In this document: positions 1 through 10,782 of the stretch, in pieces
How the letters are laid out: every line of letters begins with the position of its first letter
Numbering within the stretch: position 1 is the stretch's first letter
Source: Bacillus australimaris
GTDB taxonomy: Bacteria > Bacillota > Bacilli > Bacillales > Bacillaceae
Assembly: GCF_001307105.1 (NCBI RefSeq)
Contig: NZ_LGYN01000026.1
Location: 248,001-312,000, forward strand
DNA: 64,000 nucleotides
Reading direction: 5' to 3'
Made by a program: the position numbers and the translations under genes
The notes under the pieces: model-generated
The model's input: the letters and a program-made list of their open reading frames with translations, nothing else
What the model was told of the DNA's origin: nothing
The model's database searches: none

Positions 1-60
1 AGCAGGGATGATCATGCGCCCTTTTGTATCAATCGTATGTTGGTATTCACCCATGAACAT
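1..60 (-). CDS. mraZ: MraZ, 5' end only (cut by window edge)
   Basis: The first 20 codons of MraZ lie on the minus strand. They read MFMGEYQHTIDTKGRMIIPA, the family N-terminus with the AbrB-like DNA-binding fold. MraZ is the transcriptional regulator at the head of the division and cell-wall (dcw) cluster. The remainder lies outside the window. The gene is preceded by bshC on the same strand, as in B. subtilis. Confidence 0.9.
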   Translation of the reverse strand, partial: MFMGEYQHTIDTKGRMIIPA

Positions 61-144
61 GATAATCAGAGCCCCACTTTCTCACCCTTACTCTCCACTA
101 TCCACCACTTCTCTCCACAAAACTTATTTTACACTGTTTCAACA

Positions 145-173
145 TAAAAAAAAACCCTGAACTAGTCAGGGTT
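145..173 (-). terminator. Rho-independent terminator of bshC
   Basis: An 8-bp stem (AACCCTGA / TCAGGGTT) with a 5-nt loop is followed on the minus strand by a T-run (the A-run at 146-152). It separates bshC from mraZ. Confidence 0.85.
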
Positions 174-188
174 CATTAAAACTTTATT

Positions 189-1808
189 TCAAAGTTTGAC
201 AATTTGCTGCTTGTTTTGAAATGAAAATGGCAGATTTTTGAACGTTTTGAAGAATTCTGGACCATATTTGTTTAAAAAGTACATGATATTCCAAATTCTT
301 TCTTGCGGAGCATCCAGTGGTTTTAAGCTGTTTTCAATCCGTTCAAAGTCCCGAAGGATATATCCTTCCTTTTCTTCCACACGCTGCGCCACCTTTTGAT
401 AAACAAATTGAAGCTGGTCTTCGATAAATTTGGCATTTTTATCTAGCAGCTGATCGAAGTTTGGTTCAACCTCCAGTGCTTCTTGCCTCAACACGCCATG
501 AACATTCGCTAATTCACGTTTGGCTTGTTCAACCGCTTGAACAAAGCTGTCTGGAAGGCTTTGCTGAAAGTGAGCTTCTTTCTTTTCTTTTACTCCGCTT
601 GTCAGCACTTCTTCTACCGACAGTTCTCTGACTGGCAGCTTCTTATCAATATGTCTTTCAAGAATGGTCACGTGCAATCTTGGGAGAACAGGTGCCATCT
701 TCAATTTAAAGTGCTCAAAGATTCCTTTCAACTCTCCCCAATAGTTAACTTCACCGTGTCCTGCCATAAAAGCAAGTGTCGGGAGAAGGGTTTCCTGCAT
801 TAAGGGACGTGTCACCACATTGTTACTAAACCGTTCTGGGTGCTCCTCAATTTCCTGCAAAAGCTCTTCTTTTGACCATGTAAGCCCCACTTCTGATATA
901 GAAAAATGGCCGTTCTCCTTCTCAATCAGGAAACGCTCCTCATCATATTCGTAAAACAGGTTCGCCTGATTGTCACCAGCTTCAATGATCGGCTGATATC
1001 CCGCTCGCTTCATGGCGGCCTGCGTTTCATTCAAGCGAGTTGTGACTGCGTCATTTGTCTCGATAATATGTTTGAATAGTGTACGCTCAAGTGGTTTGAC
1101 GTCTAAGTCTCCTGAATTAAATAGAAGCAGTCCATCTTCTTCAAAAAGATCGGATACAATCCATTCAAAGAAATCTGTATACGTTTCTGATTTGCGTAAA
1201 CATCGAATAAGCTGATCAAGCAAGTCATTGGTGTACGCAGACTCTTCATAGCTTGAAAACACATCACGAAGCCATTTTTCTGTTTTTTCTTGATGCAGCG
1301 GCGTTCTTTTCGCAGCAGTTTTTTTCACGCTATGTAATGGCAGCTTTTGTTTGACTGGACCTTTTTCGCCAGACGTGTACACAAAATTGATTTCATCTAC
1401 GTCATGATCCTCACCTGCTACCCAAAAGACCGGAATCACAGGAACGCCAAGTGCTGATTCTTTTTCTTTTGCGAACTGAATAATGGATATGATTTTATGT
1501 ATGGTATAAAGCGGTCCTGCCAGTAGGCCTGCCTGCTGCCCTCCAACCACCATGACACTCCGTTCGTCACGAATCTTTTCAATGTTTTGACGCATCGCAG
1601 ATGATTCAAACTTTGCGTGGTATGCGCTCATATAGTCTGCTAAAGCCTCGCGCGGGAAGCTCATTTCCATGAGATCGTCGTATCTCTTTTTCCATGTGTG
1701 CTCAGAATGTATATCATAATCAAAAAAAGCAGTCATCTCTTTTTTTTCTTCTATATAATCACGTATGAATAAATTCTGACTTCGGATGGAAAGTTCAGTC
1801 AATTGCAT
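189..1808 (-). CDS. bshC: Bacillithiol biosynthesis cysteine-adding enzyme BshC
   Basis: This 539-residue protein is the full usual length of BshC (YllA). BshC is the putative cysteine ligase that converts GlcN-malate to bacillithiol, the main low-molecular-weight thiol of Bacillus. The N-terminal half carries a Rossmann-like domain with VVGGQQAGLL and PVFWVAGEDHDVDE segments, a nucleotidyltransferase-like core typical of the family. The C-terminal part has the expected coiled coil (about residues 385-500). The ATG start follows a GAAGGAAG ribosome site. The gene lies between panE and mraZ, its B. subtilis position, and has its own terminator. Confidence 0.93.
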   Translation of the reverse strand: MQLTELSIRSQNLFIRDYIEEKKEMTAFFDYDIHSEHTWKKRYDDLMEMSFPREALADYMSAYHAKFESSAMRQNIEKIRDERSVMVVGGQQAGLLAGPLYTIHKIISIIQFAKEKESALGVPVIPVFWVAGEDHDVDEINFVYTSGEKGPVKQKLPLHSVKKTAAKRTPLHQEKTEKWLRDVFSSYEESAYTNDLLDQLIRCLRKSETYTDFFEWIVSDLFEEDGLLLFNSGDLDVKPLERTLFKHIIETNDAVTTRLNETQAAMKRAGYQPIIEAGDNQANLFYEYDEERFLIEKENGHFSISEVGLTWSKEELLQEIEEHPERFSNNVVTRPLMQETLLPTLAFMAGHGEVNYWGELKGIFEHFKLKMAPVLPRLHVTILERHIDKKLPVRELSVEEVLTSGVKEKKEAHFQQSLPDSFVQAVEQAKRELANVHGVLRQEALEVEPNFDQLLDKNAKFIEDQLQFVYQKVAQRVEEKEGYILRDFERIENSLKPLDAPQERIWNIMYFLNKYGPEFFKTFKNLPFSFQNKQQIVKL

Positions 1809-1873
1809 GTTTAGAACTTCCTTTCTTCAATAAATAGTTAGTTTCCCGAAAAAAGTATAGCATGTAAATGAGC

Positions 1874-2782
1874 TCACTCAAAAGATTTTGTTTGCTTTTT
1901 TTCCAATACTTCCAAGCTTCGATTGAAGAAAGTAAGATGTGGCGCAAGAATCTCTTGGGCTTGAGCTTTTTTTAACAGATAGCCAACGATGGCTTTTCTT
2001 TCGGTTTGGCGGCCTTTGACGATATCTTGAAGCATCGACGATTGATTAGCGGCCGTTTTCTGACAAATTGAGACTATGTGGGACCAGAGCCGCTCTTTTT
2101 CAGGCAAGCCTAGGATGGACAACGCTTCTTCACATGCACATTTCATCATGTATTCATATGAGGGGTTTGTGATTAATTCCCCATTTTTCACATGTAATAA
2201 AGCCGTTAGTGGATTAATGCAGACATTGACTAGCAGTTTTTCCTCCAGCACCTTTTGCCATTCATCCGTATAAATCATCTGAAAATCGGCCGGCACTTCC
2301 TTCAAAAGCTTCCTCATATCAGCTGTATCCTCATGATGAAACGCTCCCCACTTGATCACACCAATCCCTGTATGATCCACTGCATGATCTGATACCTTCA
2401 TAGCCCCGTGCTCTACGACACCAATATATAATGAATGCGCTGTTTTCCAGTTTTCTAAATCTAATAAGTGGGCCATGCCGTTCTGTAAAAATAAGATTCG
2501 TTGACGAGGTAATGTTGATAGTTCATCAAGCACCTCTTGCAAATGGTGATATTTCACCGTCACAATGAGCAGATCAAATATTCCTGTGATCCCTGTCTGT
2601 GCATGGGCTGCCGCCCGGCATGTCTCTCCTTTTACCGTACGCTTAATTCCTGTTGTATTAATCTCCTCTGCCTGTTCGTTTCTTTTTGTAAAGACTGTGA
2701 CGTTATGATGCTGTGATAAATAACTAGCACAAAGCAGACCAATCGCACCACCGCCAATGATTCCAATGTTCAACTGCCGCAC
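1874..2782 (-). CDS. panE: 2-dehydropantoate 2-reductase (ketopantoate reductase)
   Basis: This 302-residue NADPH-dependent reductase makes pantoate in the pantothenate/CoA pathway. The N-terminal Rossmann motif IGIIGGGAIGLLCA is at residues 6-19. The C-terminal helical domain contains the EEKLLVNVCINPLTAL segment, with the conserved lysine and asparagine of the substrate pocket. B. subtilis ylbQ, renamed panE, has the same place next to ylbP and bshC. It is transcribed from the strand opposite ylbP, and the two promoters share the 2783-2984 gap. Confidence 0.9.
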   Translation of the reverse strand: MRQLNIGIIGGGAIGLLCASYLSQHHNVTVFTKRNEQAEEINTTGIKRTVKGETCRAAAHAQTGITGIFDLLIVTVKYHHLQEVLDELSTLPRQRILFLQNGMAHLLDLENWKTAHSLYIGVVEHGAMKVSDHAVDHTGIGVIKWGAFHHEDTADMRKLLKEVPADFQMIYTDEWQKVLEEKLLVNVCINPLTALLHVKNGELITNPSYEYMMKCACEEALSILGLPEKERLWSHIVSICQKTAANQSSMLQDIVKGRQTERKAIVGYLLKKAQAQEILAPHLTFFNRSLEVLEKKQTKSFE

Positions 2783-2864
2783 TTCCCTTTTTCTGTTTAC
2801 TTCATCATATCAACTATTCTAACAGTTTCATGCTGTGATGCAAAAAGCAGGTGGCGCGCCAAGA

Positions 2865-2893
2865 TTGAATTTTTTTAATTTAAAAACTATAAT
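2865..2893 (+). promoter_or_regulatory. Sigma-A-type promoter of ylbP
   Basis: TTGAAT at 2865-2870 and TATAAT at 2888-2893 are separated by 17 bp, inside an A/T-rich spacer. They lie about 90 bp upstream of the ylbP start. Confidence 0.7.
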
Positions 2894-2984
2894 AATAAGT
2901 GTAAAAACTTTTTTGAGGCGGATGGGATGAAAACGCCTTCAATGACATCACTGTCGACATTATGTGTGTAAGGGGGAAGATCAT

Positions 2985-3464
2985 ATGGCACAAGTAAAAC
3001 GACTTTTAATCAATTACAAAACTTTAGAGGAATTTAAACAATTTAAGGAATATGGTATACAAGAACTATCCATGCTTGAAGACCTTGAAAGCAATATGAT
3101 TGAAAATGACAGCAACTCTCCATTTTACGGGATTTATTTTGGAGATAAGCTGGTTGCACGTATGAGCCTTTATCAAGTGGACGGCTCGACGACTACGTAT
3201 TTTGACCACAATCATGATTATTTAGAGCTGTGGAAACTGGAAGTGCTTCCTGGTTATCAGCGCAAAGGGTACGGCGAAGCACTTGTTGAATTCGCCAAAT
3301 CTTTCGGATTGCCTATCCGAACCAATCCACGCGTCAAATCCGCCGGCTTTTGGGATAAAATGGGCTTTGAGGCGGTAAAATATGATATGGAACGCGATAA
3401 AGGTGAAAATCCACTCATCTGGGAGCCCGCCCATATTCAAAAGAATACAGGTGAATCCGCTTAA
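2985..3464 (+). CDS. ylbP: GNAT-family N-acetyltransferase YlbP
   Basis: This 159-residue protein has the GNAT signature LWKLEVLPGYQRKGYGEALVEFA, which contains the acetyl-CoA-binding Q/RxxGxG/A loop (QRKGYG). The substrate is unknown. I chose the ATG at 2985 because AGGGGGAAG lies 5-6 nt upstream. An in-frame ATG 21 bp earlier has no ribosome site. The gene faces gerR and shares a bidirectional terminator with it. Confidence 0.85.
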   Translation: MAQVKRLLINYKTLEEFKQFKEYGIQELSMLEDLESNMIENDSNSPFYGIYFGDKLVARMSLYQVDGSTTTYFDHNHDYLELWKLEVLPGYQRKGYGEALVEFAKSFGLPIRTNPRVKSAGFWDKMGFEAVKYDMERDKGENPLIWEPAHIQKNTGESA

Positions 3465-3476
3465 TGGATGATGACA

Positions 3477-3508
3477 AAACGCCCCTCCTTTCTCTGTGAG
3501 GGGCGTTT
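3477..3508. terminator. Bidirectional terminator between ylbP and gerR
   Basis: A 10-bp stem (AAACGCCCCT / AGGGGCGTTT) is flanked by A- and T-runs, so it can serve both convergent genes. Confidence 0.85.
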
Positions 3509-3510
3509 TA

Positions 3511-4050
3511 TTATTTAGCATATTCTTTTAAGCTGATATTCTGTTTGACTCTTTCAACAATCCCAATGAGGGCCCGGTAATCTTCTTCTGTCATTTTTAA
3601 TTGCCGCTTCAGGTGCTCATTTTCTTCTGTGAGTGACTTCAATTGATGCTTTGCATCCGCCAGTTCCTCACGTAAATAAGCAGGACCAGCTGGTTCTTTT
3701 TCAAGCTGTTCTAGAAACTGAATCACTTCTCGAAGAGTCAATTCAGCCTGATCTGAAGATGTCTTCTCTTCTATGGTTAACGCATGCTGCGGTAAACCTG
3801 AGGAATGAATACCGATCTTTTGGCGTAGTTCTTTCCGCTGTTTTTTCGCCAGTTCAATGCCTGCCTGATATTGTTTTCTGACATATGAGTTCCACCTGAA
3901 TCCACATGCTGCAGCCGTTCTTGATAATGCTTTCCCGACTTCTTCAAATGCGGAAAGCTGCGTTCCCCCATCTCGAATGTGCCTTAAGACGACTTCTGCT
4001 AATAGTAAATCTTCATCTTGTGTCCATGCGTCCTGCCTTGTAATCGTCAA
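3511..4050 (-). CDS. gerR: GerR/RsfA-family sporulation transcription regulator (YlbO)
   Basis: This 179-residue regulator has an N-terminal Myb/SANT-like segment ([21 protein letters not shown] then [21 protein letters not shown]). This is the DNA-binding part of the RsfA/GerR family, which tunes the sigma-E regulon in the mother cell. A coiled coil occupies about residues 115-165. The start is a TTG at 4048-4050 behind AGGGGGGAT. The open frame runs 45 codons further upstream but has no ribosome site there. A CATATGAT sequence about 35 bp upstream resembles a sigma-E -10, but I do not see a convincing -35. Confidence 0.85.
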   Translation of the reverse strand: MTITRQDAWTQDEDLLLAEVVLRHIRDGGTQLSAFEEVGKALSRTAAACGFRWNSYVRKQYQAGIELAKKQRKELRQKIGIHSSGLPQHALTIEEKTSSDQAELTLREVIQFLEQLEKEPAGPAYLREELADAKHQLKSLTEENEHLKRQLKMTEEDYRALIGIVERVKQNISLKEYAK

Positions 4051-4143
4051 TTGATCATCCCCCCTGAATCTGAATACCACATCATATGCGCTTACTAGAG
4101 TAGATAGACTATTTGCAGGAGAGAAACCTAAAAAATAGACAAA

Positions 4144-4180
4144 TAAAAAAACGCAAGGGAGGATTCCCTTACGCTTTTTT
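4144..4180 (-). terminator. Terminator of ylbN-rpmF
   Basis: An imperfect stem (ACGCAAGGGA / TCCCTTACGCT, loop GGAT) has A-runs on the left and T-runs on the right. It lies just downstream of rpmF and upstream of gerR. Confidence 0.75.
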
Positions 4181-4188
4181 ATCAAGCA

Positions 4189-4362
4189 TTAGTTGCTTTT
4201 TACGTCTTTGCCTTTGTATGTTCCGCAAGATTTGCAGACACGATGAGAAATTTTCATTTCACCGCATTCTGGGCAAGCTACCATACCAGGTACTTGTAGT
4301 TTGAAATGCGTACGACGCAATCTTTTTTTCATTTTAGAAGTTCTTCTAAAAGGTACAGCCAT
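4189..4362 (-). CDS. rpmF: 50S ribosomal protein L32
   Basis: This 57-residue zinc-binding L32 begins [14 protein letters not shown] and carries CPEC and CKSC, the four metal ligands. The ATG at 4362 is used rather than one 9 bp upstream, because the L32 N-terminus is invariant. The gene lies immediately downstream of ylbN, the widely conserved yceD-rpmF pairing. Confidence 0.96.
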   Translation of the reverse strand: MAVPFRRTSKMKKRLRRTHFKLQVPGMVACPECGEMKISHRVCKSCGTYKGKDVKSN

Positions 4363-4383
4363 TATTCCCACCTCCTTAAAGAG

Positions 4384-4902
4384 TTAAGATTCATTATTTT
4401 CTTCTAAGAGCTTCTTCAAGCCTTCCAGACGCGGATCAATTCGGTTTTGATGTGCATCTTCCGAAATGACCGCCCAGTCATTCCCTTCCTGCGGTGCAGC
4501 ACCTTTTACGTCTGTTTGGTCGCAAAAGATTTGCATCGGCACTTCAAGAAGAATTTCTTCCTTGACTATAGGCGTTAAGTCGATGATATCGTCTTCTACA
4601 ACAGATACGTCTTCATCTTCTATATCGTCTGTCTTATGAAGTACAAATAGTTCTTTCGTTGAAATCGCAAATGGATAATTTACATCAACAAGCGTTCTTG
4701 AACAAGGCAATGTCATTTCACCTGTGATGGTTAAATCAAATGCGACTTGCTTTGATTCGATCACTCCAGTCCCTTTCACCTCTACTGGTGAAATGCGACG
4801 TATATCTGAATGAAGGCTAGTAAGTTCATTTAAGTCAACCGTCTCATGAAAATCGAAGCTGTTTTTAGCTTTTTGATGTAACTGATAAACTGTCCATTTC
4901 AA
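4384..4902 (-). CDS. ylbN: YceD/DUF177-family protein YlbN
   Basis: This 172-residue acidic protein of the YceD (DUF177) family sits in its usual place before rpmF. Family members in other bacteria and plastids are linked to 23S rRNA accumulation; the function in Bacillus is not settled. The motif GEMTLPCSRTL is the most recognisable piece. The start is a TTG at 4900-4902, after AGAGGTGAT. The eight upstream codons have no ribosome site. It diverges from tmcAL. Confidence 0.85.
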   Translation of the reverse strand: MKWTVYQLHQKAKNSFDFHETVDLNELTSLHSDIRRISPVEVKGTGVIESKQVAFDLTITGEMTLPCSRTLVDVNYPFAISTKELFVLHKTDDIEDEDVSVVEDDIIDLTPIVKEEILLEVPMQIFCDQTDVKGAAPQEGNDWAVISEDAHQNRIDPRLEGLKKLLEENNES

Positions 4903-5108
4903 TTGTATCACCTCTAAGAGCAACAAACATGATTATAGCTTTCATCATGTTATTTGTCAATATTTTTTCTTTACAGTCCTTTGTGATGTCAGAGCGTTGT
5001 TTGACATCAGTTCATGGAATGCCTACACTGAAAAAAATGGGCTTCATTTTTCCCTTATGCTACTGTAGCATAGACCATTTAACCATAGCAAGAAAGGCGG
5101 AACATCTA

Positions 5109-6356
5109 TTGAAAGCAACAGGAGTCGTTGTCGAGTACAATCCATTTCATTATGGACATGCCTATCATGTTCGTCAGGCTAAAACACATACCTCCTCAGA
5201 TGTTGCGATTGCCGTCATGAGCGGTTCCTTCCTCCAGCGCGGAGAGCCTGCAATCGTCTCAAAATGGGCACGAACAAAAATGGCATTGCAAAACGGTGTA
5301 GACATCGTATGTGAGCTTCCATACATATACGCGGTGCAAAAGGCAGAAACCTTTGCAAACGGCGCAGTATCCATTCTAGATGCTTTGAAATGCCGCTCTC
5401 TTTTTTTCGGCAGTGAGAATGGGGACATCAAAGCATTTGAGCGAACAGCCCACGCTTGGCTTGAAAAAAAAGAAGAAATTGACCTTTTCACAAAAGAAAA
5501 GGTGAAAGAAGGCCTTAGTTATCCAGCAGCCGCTGCCGCTGCGTTTCAAGAGGTCATTGATCCCACACACTTACTGGATTTGTCTAAGCCGAATAACATT
5601 CTAGGTTTTCATTATGTCAAAGCCATCTTAGAGAGATCTCCTCATATAGAGCCCTTTACCTCTCAAAGAATTGCATCTGGCTATCATGATCAAGAGCTTC
5701 CTGAACATCAAAAAATTGCAAGCGCAACAAGCATACGGAAAGCGTTAAAAGAGCACGGTTCATTTGAAACAGTCACCTCTTATCTCCCGGAAGCTTCACT
5801 TAAGCAATTACATGACTATCATTCTTCTTATGATCTTTTACATACGCAAGAAGACTATTTTAGTTTCTTAAAACATGTGTTTCACACCATGGATACAGCA
5901 GAACTAAAAGGCATCTATGAAATCGAAGAAGGCATCGAACACCGCATGCAAAAGGCGATCACGCATGCATCCTCCTACGAGGAATATCTATCACTTGTGA
6001 AAACAAAACGATATACATGGACAAGGCTGCAGCGGATGAATACGCACCTTTTAATGAGGGTGAAGAAAAATGACATGCATGAGCTGCTGAAAGAGAAGCA
6101 AGCACCCTACATTCGTTTACTTGGCATGTCAAAAAAAGGACAGCAATACTTATCTCTTGTCAAAAAAGAATTAGACGTACCACTCGTCAGCAAGCTGTCT
6201 TCCTTATCACACCCTGCCCTTGATCTTGATATTCGCGCTTCCCGTGTCTTCAGTCTTCCCATCAGTGAACCCATGCAAACAGAGTTAACGGAAGCAGAGT
6301 TTAAAACCTCCCCGATCCGCTACGATGAAGAGACGGGTCTCTTCCAATCTCGATAA
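5109..6356 (+). CDS. tmcAL: tRNA(Met) cytidine acetate ligase TmcAL (YlbM)
   Basis: This 415-residue nucleotidyltransferase-fold enzyme uses acetate and ATP to make N4-acetylcytidine at the wobble base of elongator tRNA(Met). The N-terminal GVVVEYNPFHYGHAYH contains the HxGH ATP-binding motif, and SGSFLQRGEPA and IRASRVFSLP follow. The start is a TTG at 5109-5111 behind AGGCGGA. The open frame extends 60 codons upstream over the intergenic region, but that part is low-complexity and lacks a ribosome site. The 415-residue length equals the B. subtilis enzyme. Confidence 0.9.
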   Translation: MKATGVVVEYNPFHYGHAYHVRQAKTHTSSDVAIAVMSGSFLQRGEPAIVSKWARTKMALQNGVDIVCELPYIYAVQKAETFANGAVSILDALKCRSLFFGSENGDIKAFERTAHAWLEKKEEIDLFTKEKVKEGLSYPAAAAAAFQEVIDPTHLLDLSKPNNILGFHYVKAILERSPHIEPFTSQRIASGYHDQELPEHQKIASATSIRKALKEHGSFETVTSYLPEASLKQLHDYHSSYDLLHTQEDYFSFLKHVFHTMDTAELKGIYEIEEGIEHRMQKAITHASSYEEYLSLVKTKRYTWTRLQRMNTHLLMRVKKNDMHELLKEKQAPYIRLLGMSKKGQQYLSLVKKELDVPLVSKLSSLSHPALDLDIRASRVFSLPISEPMQTELTEAEFKTSPIRYDEETGLFQSR

Positions 6357-6390
6357 AAAAGAGCAGCCTTGATAAAGGCTGCTCTTTTTT
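6355..6390. terminator. Bidirectional terminator, tmcAL/ylbL
   Basis: A perfect 10-bp stem (GAGCAGCCTT / AAGGCTGCTC) with a 4-nt loop is flanked by A6 and T6. It serves the two convergent genes. Confidence 0.92.
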
Positions 6391-6392
6391 AA

Positions 6393-7421
6393 TTAAGATG
6401 CTTTCTCTTTTAACTTGTTTAAATAGTTCAGTGCGTCCTGCATTGTGTCCACAGGTACGATTTTCATATCACTTTTAATATCTTTCGCTGTTTTAACAGC
6501 ATTTTTGTAGTCTGAATTTGGATCACCTTTATCGTTTGGTGCAAAGAAGATATCTTTTCCAGCCTTATCAGCTGCAACGACCTTTTGATCTATTCCGCCA
6601 ATTGGCCCAACCGTACCGTCCGCATCAATTGTTCCAGTTCCCGCAATTGCATAGCCGTGTGTTTCGTCTTCTTTTGTCAACTGATTATAAATTTCAAGTG
6701 ACATCATTAAACCTGCCGACGGGCCGCCGATATTTTCAATATCTACCTTAATGGAAGGTGAGACTTTCACATTACGGTCTGTAAATAATGAAACGCCAAT
6801 GCCGACTCGCTTCGGTTCTTCTTTAAAAGGTTTTAACGTCACTTTCTGCGTAATATCCTTGCCGTTTCGTTCAAGGACAAAACGGACAGATGTACCTGCT
6901 TTTTGACTGCTGATATACGAAACCATTTTATCAGCAGAATCATAGGTCTTGCCATCAACGCTTTTAATCCGGTCGCCCACTTCGATTTTTCCGTAAGCAG
7001 GCATGCCTTTCATGACGTAGCTCGCATATACCCCATTAAACGTATAATCTACTTTTTTACCCGCTTTTGTATACGCGGCTATCATGGCATTTTCTTGAGA
7101 GCTTTTCATCAGCTGAAGCTGCCTTTTCATATAATCTTCATCCGACTCTCCGTCCGCTTTAATATTTTCTTCCGGGACGATTTCGTCATACTTATTCATT
7201 TTCGCAAGCAAATACGTATACGGGTTGGCTGGACCTACTTTAATCGTCATAAGAGAGAAGCTGCCCTTCTCGCCATATCCTCCGTCCACTTGAATATGAG
7301 GAGCAATCTCTGTTGCATCCCCAGGCTTTGTCACGTAATACGGCAGTTTGACAAAGGTTAAGCCAAATAATACTAGGACAACTACAAAAAAGCTAAGCCA
7401 GCGAATATTCAATTTTTTCAT
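6393..7421 (-). CDS. ylbL: Membrane-anchored PDZ/Lon-type protease YlbL (DdcP)
   Basis: This 342-residue protein has one N-terminal membrane helix (residues 5-27), a central PDZ domain (about 130-200) and a C-terminal S16 (Lon-type) protease domain. The serine lies in [12 protein letters not shown] and the lysine in [14 protein letters not shown]. In B. subtilis this protease (DdcP) helps degrade the division inhibitor YneA during DNA-damage recovery. The ATG at 7421 follows GGGAGTG. It starts 4 bp after the end of ylbK and is likely co-transcribed with it. Confidence 0.88.
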   Translation of the reverse strand: MKKLNIRWLSFFVVVLVLFGLTFVKLPYYVTKPGDATEIAPHIQVDGGYGEKGSFSLMTIKVGPANPYTYLLAKMNKYDEIVPEENIKADGESDEDYMKRQLQLMKSSQENAMIAAYTKAGKKVDYTFNGVYASYVMKGMPAYGKIEVGDRIKSVDGKTYDSADKMVSYISSQKAGTSVRFVLERNGKDITQKVTLKPFKEEPKRVGIGVSLFTDRNVKVSPSIKVDIENIGGPSAGLMMSLEIYNQLTKEDETHGYAIAGTGTIDADGTVGPIGGIDQKVVAADKAGKDIFFAPNDKGDPNSDYKNAVKTAKDIKSDMKIVPVDTMQDALNYLNKLKEKAS

Positions 7422-7425
7422 TCGA

Positions 7426-8205
7426 TTAACACTCCCATTTATCAATGACATCTTTCAGTTTACCTGTTAGTTGATCAGCGGCGAGCTCACCAGCTTCTAT
7501 CATCTCCTGCACCTGCGTGAACGAACTAGAACTAAATGTTTCAAGCTTCGGCCGAATCATGAGATCTGCGTGAATGGTTTGATGACGCACCAATTCATTT
7601 TGAAGAATGTCCAAACTTTGCATAATCACATCCGATAATCTCGTCGCCTTTTCTGTTTTTTTCACCCTTGATACATCTGAGGCGATAATGAGGTCTGCGC
7701 CCATTTCTTTTAAAACGGACACAGGAATGCGGTCAACAACCGCTCCATCCACTAGCTGCCTGCCGCCCATTTCGTGAGGAACAAACACGCCTGGAATGCT
7801 AATGCTTGCTCTGACTGCTTGTGAGACAGATCCTTTTTTAAACACAACCTTCTCCCCTGTCTCGAGGTCACAGGCAACAACCGCAAGGGGCATTCTTAAT
7901 TCCTCGAATTTTTTCCCATATGTAAACGTGTGAATCAGCTGCAAAATTCGATTTCCTTTTAAAAGACCGATTTTTGGCAGTGTATAGTCAGCATAATACT
8001 TTCTTCTGAAGACAAGTGCAAGTTTTTTCATTTTTTCTACGTCTTGTCCTGCCGCATAAAAGCTCCCTACAAGTGCGCCAATACTGCTTCCGGCGATCAT
8101 ATCTACATGTATTCCTTGTTTCTCAAGACTAGACAAAACCCCGATATGCGCCATTCCCCTCGCACCCCCGGAGCCTAACGCAAGCCCAATGATCGGTCGC
8201 TTCAT
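7426..8205 (-). CDS. ylbK: Patatin-like phospholipase family protein YlbK
   Basis: This 259-residue RssA/NTE-type patatin domain protein shows the oxyanion loop GSGGARG near the N-terminus, the nucleophile elbow GSSIG, and the DGA motif (LVDGAV) that supplies the catalytic aspartate. A lipid acyl hydrolase activity is inferred from the family and the substrate is unknown. The ATG at 8205 has a strong AGGAGGGTGG site. The open frame continues 37 codons upstream without support. It is followed at 4 bp by ylbL. Confidence 0.87.
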   Translation of the reverse strand: MKRPIIGLALGSGGARGMAHIGVLSSLEKQGIHVDMIAGSSIGALVGSFYAAGQDVEKMKKLALVFRRKYYADYTLPKIGLLKGNRILQLIHTFTYGKKFEELRMPLAVVACDLETGEKVVFKKGSVSQAVRASISIPGVFVPHEMGGRQLVDGAVVDRIPVSVLKEMGADLIIASDVSRVKKTEKATRLSDVIMQSLDILQNELVRHQTIHADLMIRPKLETFSSSSFTQVQEMIEAGELAADQLTGKLKDVIDKWEC

Positions 8206-8361
8206 GAAAATCCACCCTCCTCTTTCTATGCATATATACGAATCTATAGGTCTAAACATGCCCCTACTGCTCGTATAGTAATAGAAGACAGGCTCGGCTA
8301 GTTTCTTTTTCTCCATTCACGAGCTCGCCAATAGATCATAACGGCAAGGGGCGAAATCTCC

Positions 8362-9561
8362 ATGAAAAAATGGAACACTCTGTTCATCGCTGCTTTTTTT
8401 ATTTTTTTAACAGCCACTGTGATTACACATCCACAAGCCTCTTTGCAAGCGTCTAAAAATGGACTTGCAATGTGGTGGGAGGTTGTATTTCCATCATTGC
8501 TTCCTTTTTTTATTTTGTCCGAGCTATTAATTAGTTTCGGGATTGTCCGATTTGTCGGGGTATTATTAGAGCCATTTATGCGCCCCATCTTCAGGGTGCC
8601 TGGAGTAGGCGGATTTGTACTAGCGATGGGAATGGCTTCAGGCTTTCCTTCTGGTGCAAAATTAACGACAAGGCTCAGGCAGGAAGGACAGCTGACAAGA
8701 ATTGAAGCAGAGCGCCTCGTTTCCTTTACAAATTCATCGAATCCATTGTTTATTTTCGGTGCGGTAGCTGTTGGGTTTTTTCATCACCCAGCTTTAGGGA
8801 TCGTTTTGGCCAGCGCACATTATTTAGGGAATCTCGCTGTTGGTGTTACGATGCGGGGATATAAAGCACGGCATGATGCAGACCTGAGAAACCGCCAGAG
8901 ATTGATATTTCCACCATTTAAAGAGGCATTCAGCGCCCTTCATAAAGCAAGACTTGCAGAGAAAAGACCGCTCGGCCAAATTTTAAGTGATGCGGTGATG
9001 TCATCAGTTCAAACTCTCTTTATGATTGGCGGCTTTATTATCTTATTTTCTGTGTTTAGCAAAATGCTGTCAGTTGTCCATGTGACAGACCTCTTATCCA
9101 TAGGGCTCAGCTATATGCTGAAAACAATGCATCTTCCACCAGAATTAGACCTTGCCATGATTGCCGGTTTATTTGAAATCACATTAGGAAGTCAGATGAC
9201 AGGGTCACAGGAAGTCACTCTTCTCGCCAAAACGATTGTCGTCAGCTTTATTTTAGGATTCAGCGGGTTCTCTGTTCAAGCCCAGGTCGCTGGGATTTTG
9301 GCAGCAACAGATATCCGCTTTAAACCGTTTTTCTTCGCCCGTCTGCTTCACGGGATTTATGCAGCTGTTTTTGCCTTTTTATTATTCAAGCCTCTTTATG
9401 TCTCTCGATCAGACATGGCTCTCCCAGCAGGCGCCTTTGAAGCAAGCCAGCAGGTCGTCATGTTCAGCAGCATGCTTTGGAATCAGCTTGTGACAGCCGG
9501 TCCTTTGATGACGCTTTGTAGCTTGATTGTGTACATCGCGCTATACTATCGGAAATTAAAA

Positions 9562-9570
<9 letters not shown>
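8362..9570 (+). CDS. spoVV: Sporulation membrane protein SpoVV (YlbJ), dipicolinate transporter
   Basis: This 402-residue multi-spanning protein has the nucleoside-recognition (Gate) domain signature found twice in the family (GMASGFPSGAKL near 90, GLFEITLGSQ near 270). B. subtilis SpoVV is made in the mother cell under sigma-E. It moves dipicolinic acid across the outer forespore membrane. Its stop codon lies inside the 5' arm of the terminator that also covers the coaD stop. A CATAACGG upstream of the start could be a sigma-E -10, weakly. Confidence 0.87.
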
Positions 9571-10626
<1,056 letters not shown>

Positions 10627-10746
10627 TTTTCCACCACTTTTTCTGCTTGCTTCTATTATTTATCATCGTTTATGACAAAAAATTCAACATTATCTTACCA
10701 CATCACTCCCCAAGGAACAATGCGCGGATATTCATTCATTTTTTAT

Positions 10747-10776
10747 GTATAGATCAAGAAATCCGGGGTCATACTA
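10747..10776 (+). promoter_or_regulatory. Forespore (sigma-G/sigma-F) promoter of csfG
   Basis: GTATA (10747-10751) and CATACTA (10770-10776) are spaced by 18 bp. This matches the sigma-G consensus (GMATR, CATNMTA). The GG-rich run just before the -10 also suits sigma-F. It reads away from rsmD into a 150-nt non-coding stretch that ends in a terminator. Confidence 0.75.
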
Positions 10777-10782
10777 CTTATA

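Noticed and set aside
4051-4185. N-terminal extension of gerR that looks like a signal peptide
   Set aside because: The hydrophobic stretch is encoded across the rpmF terminator. The DNA-binding regulator starts at the TTG with AGGGGGGAT.
4929-5108. N-terminal extension of tmcAL by 60 codons
   Set aside because: It does not resemble the family and precedes the AGGCGGA site; the nucleotidyltransferase domain starts right after the TTG.
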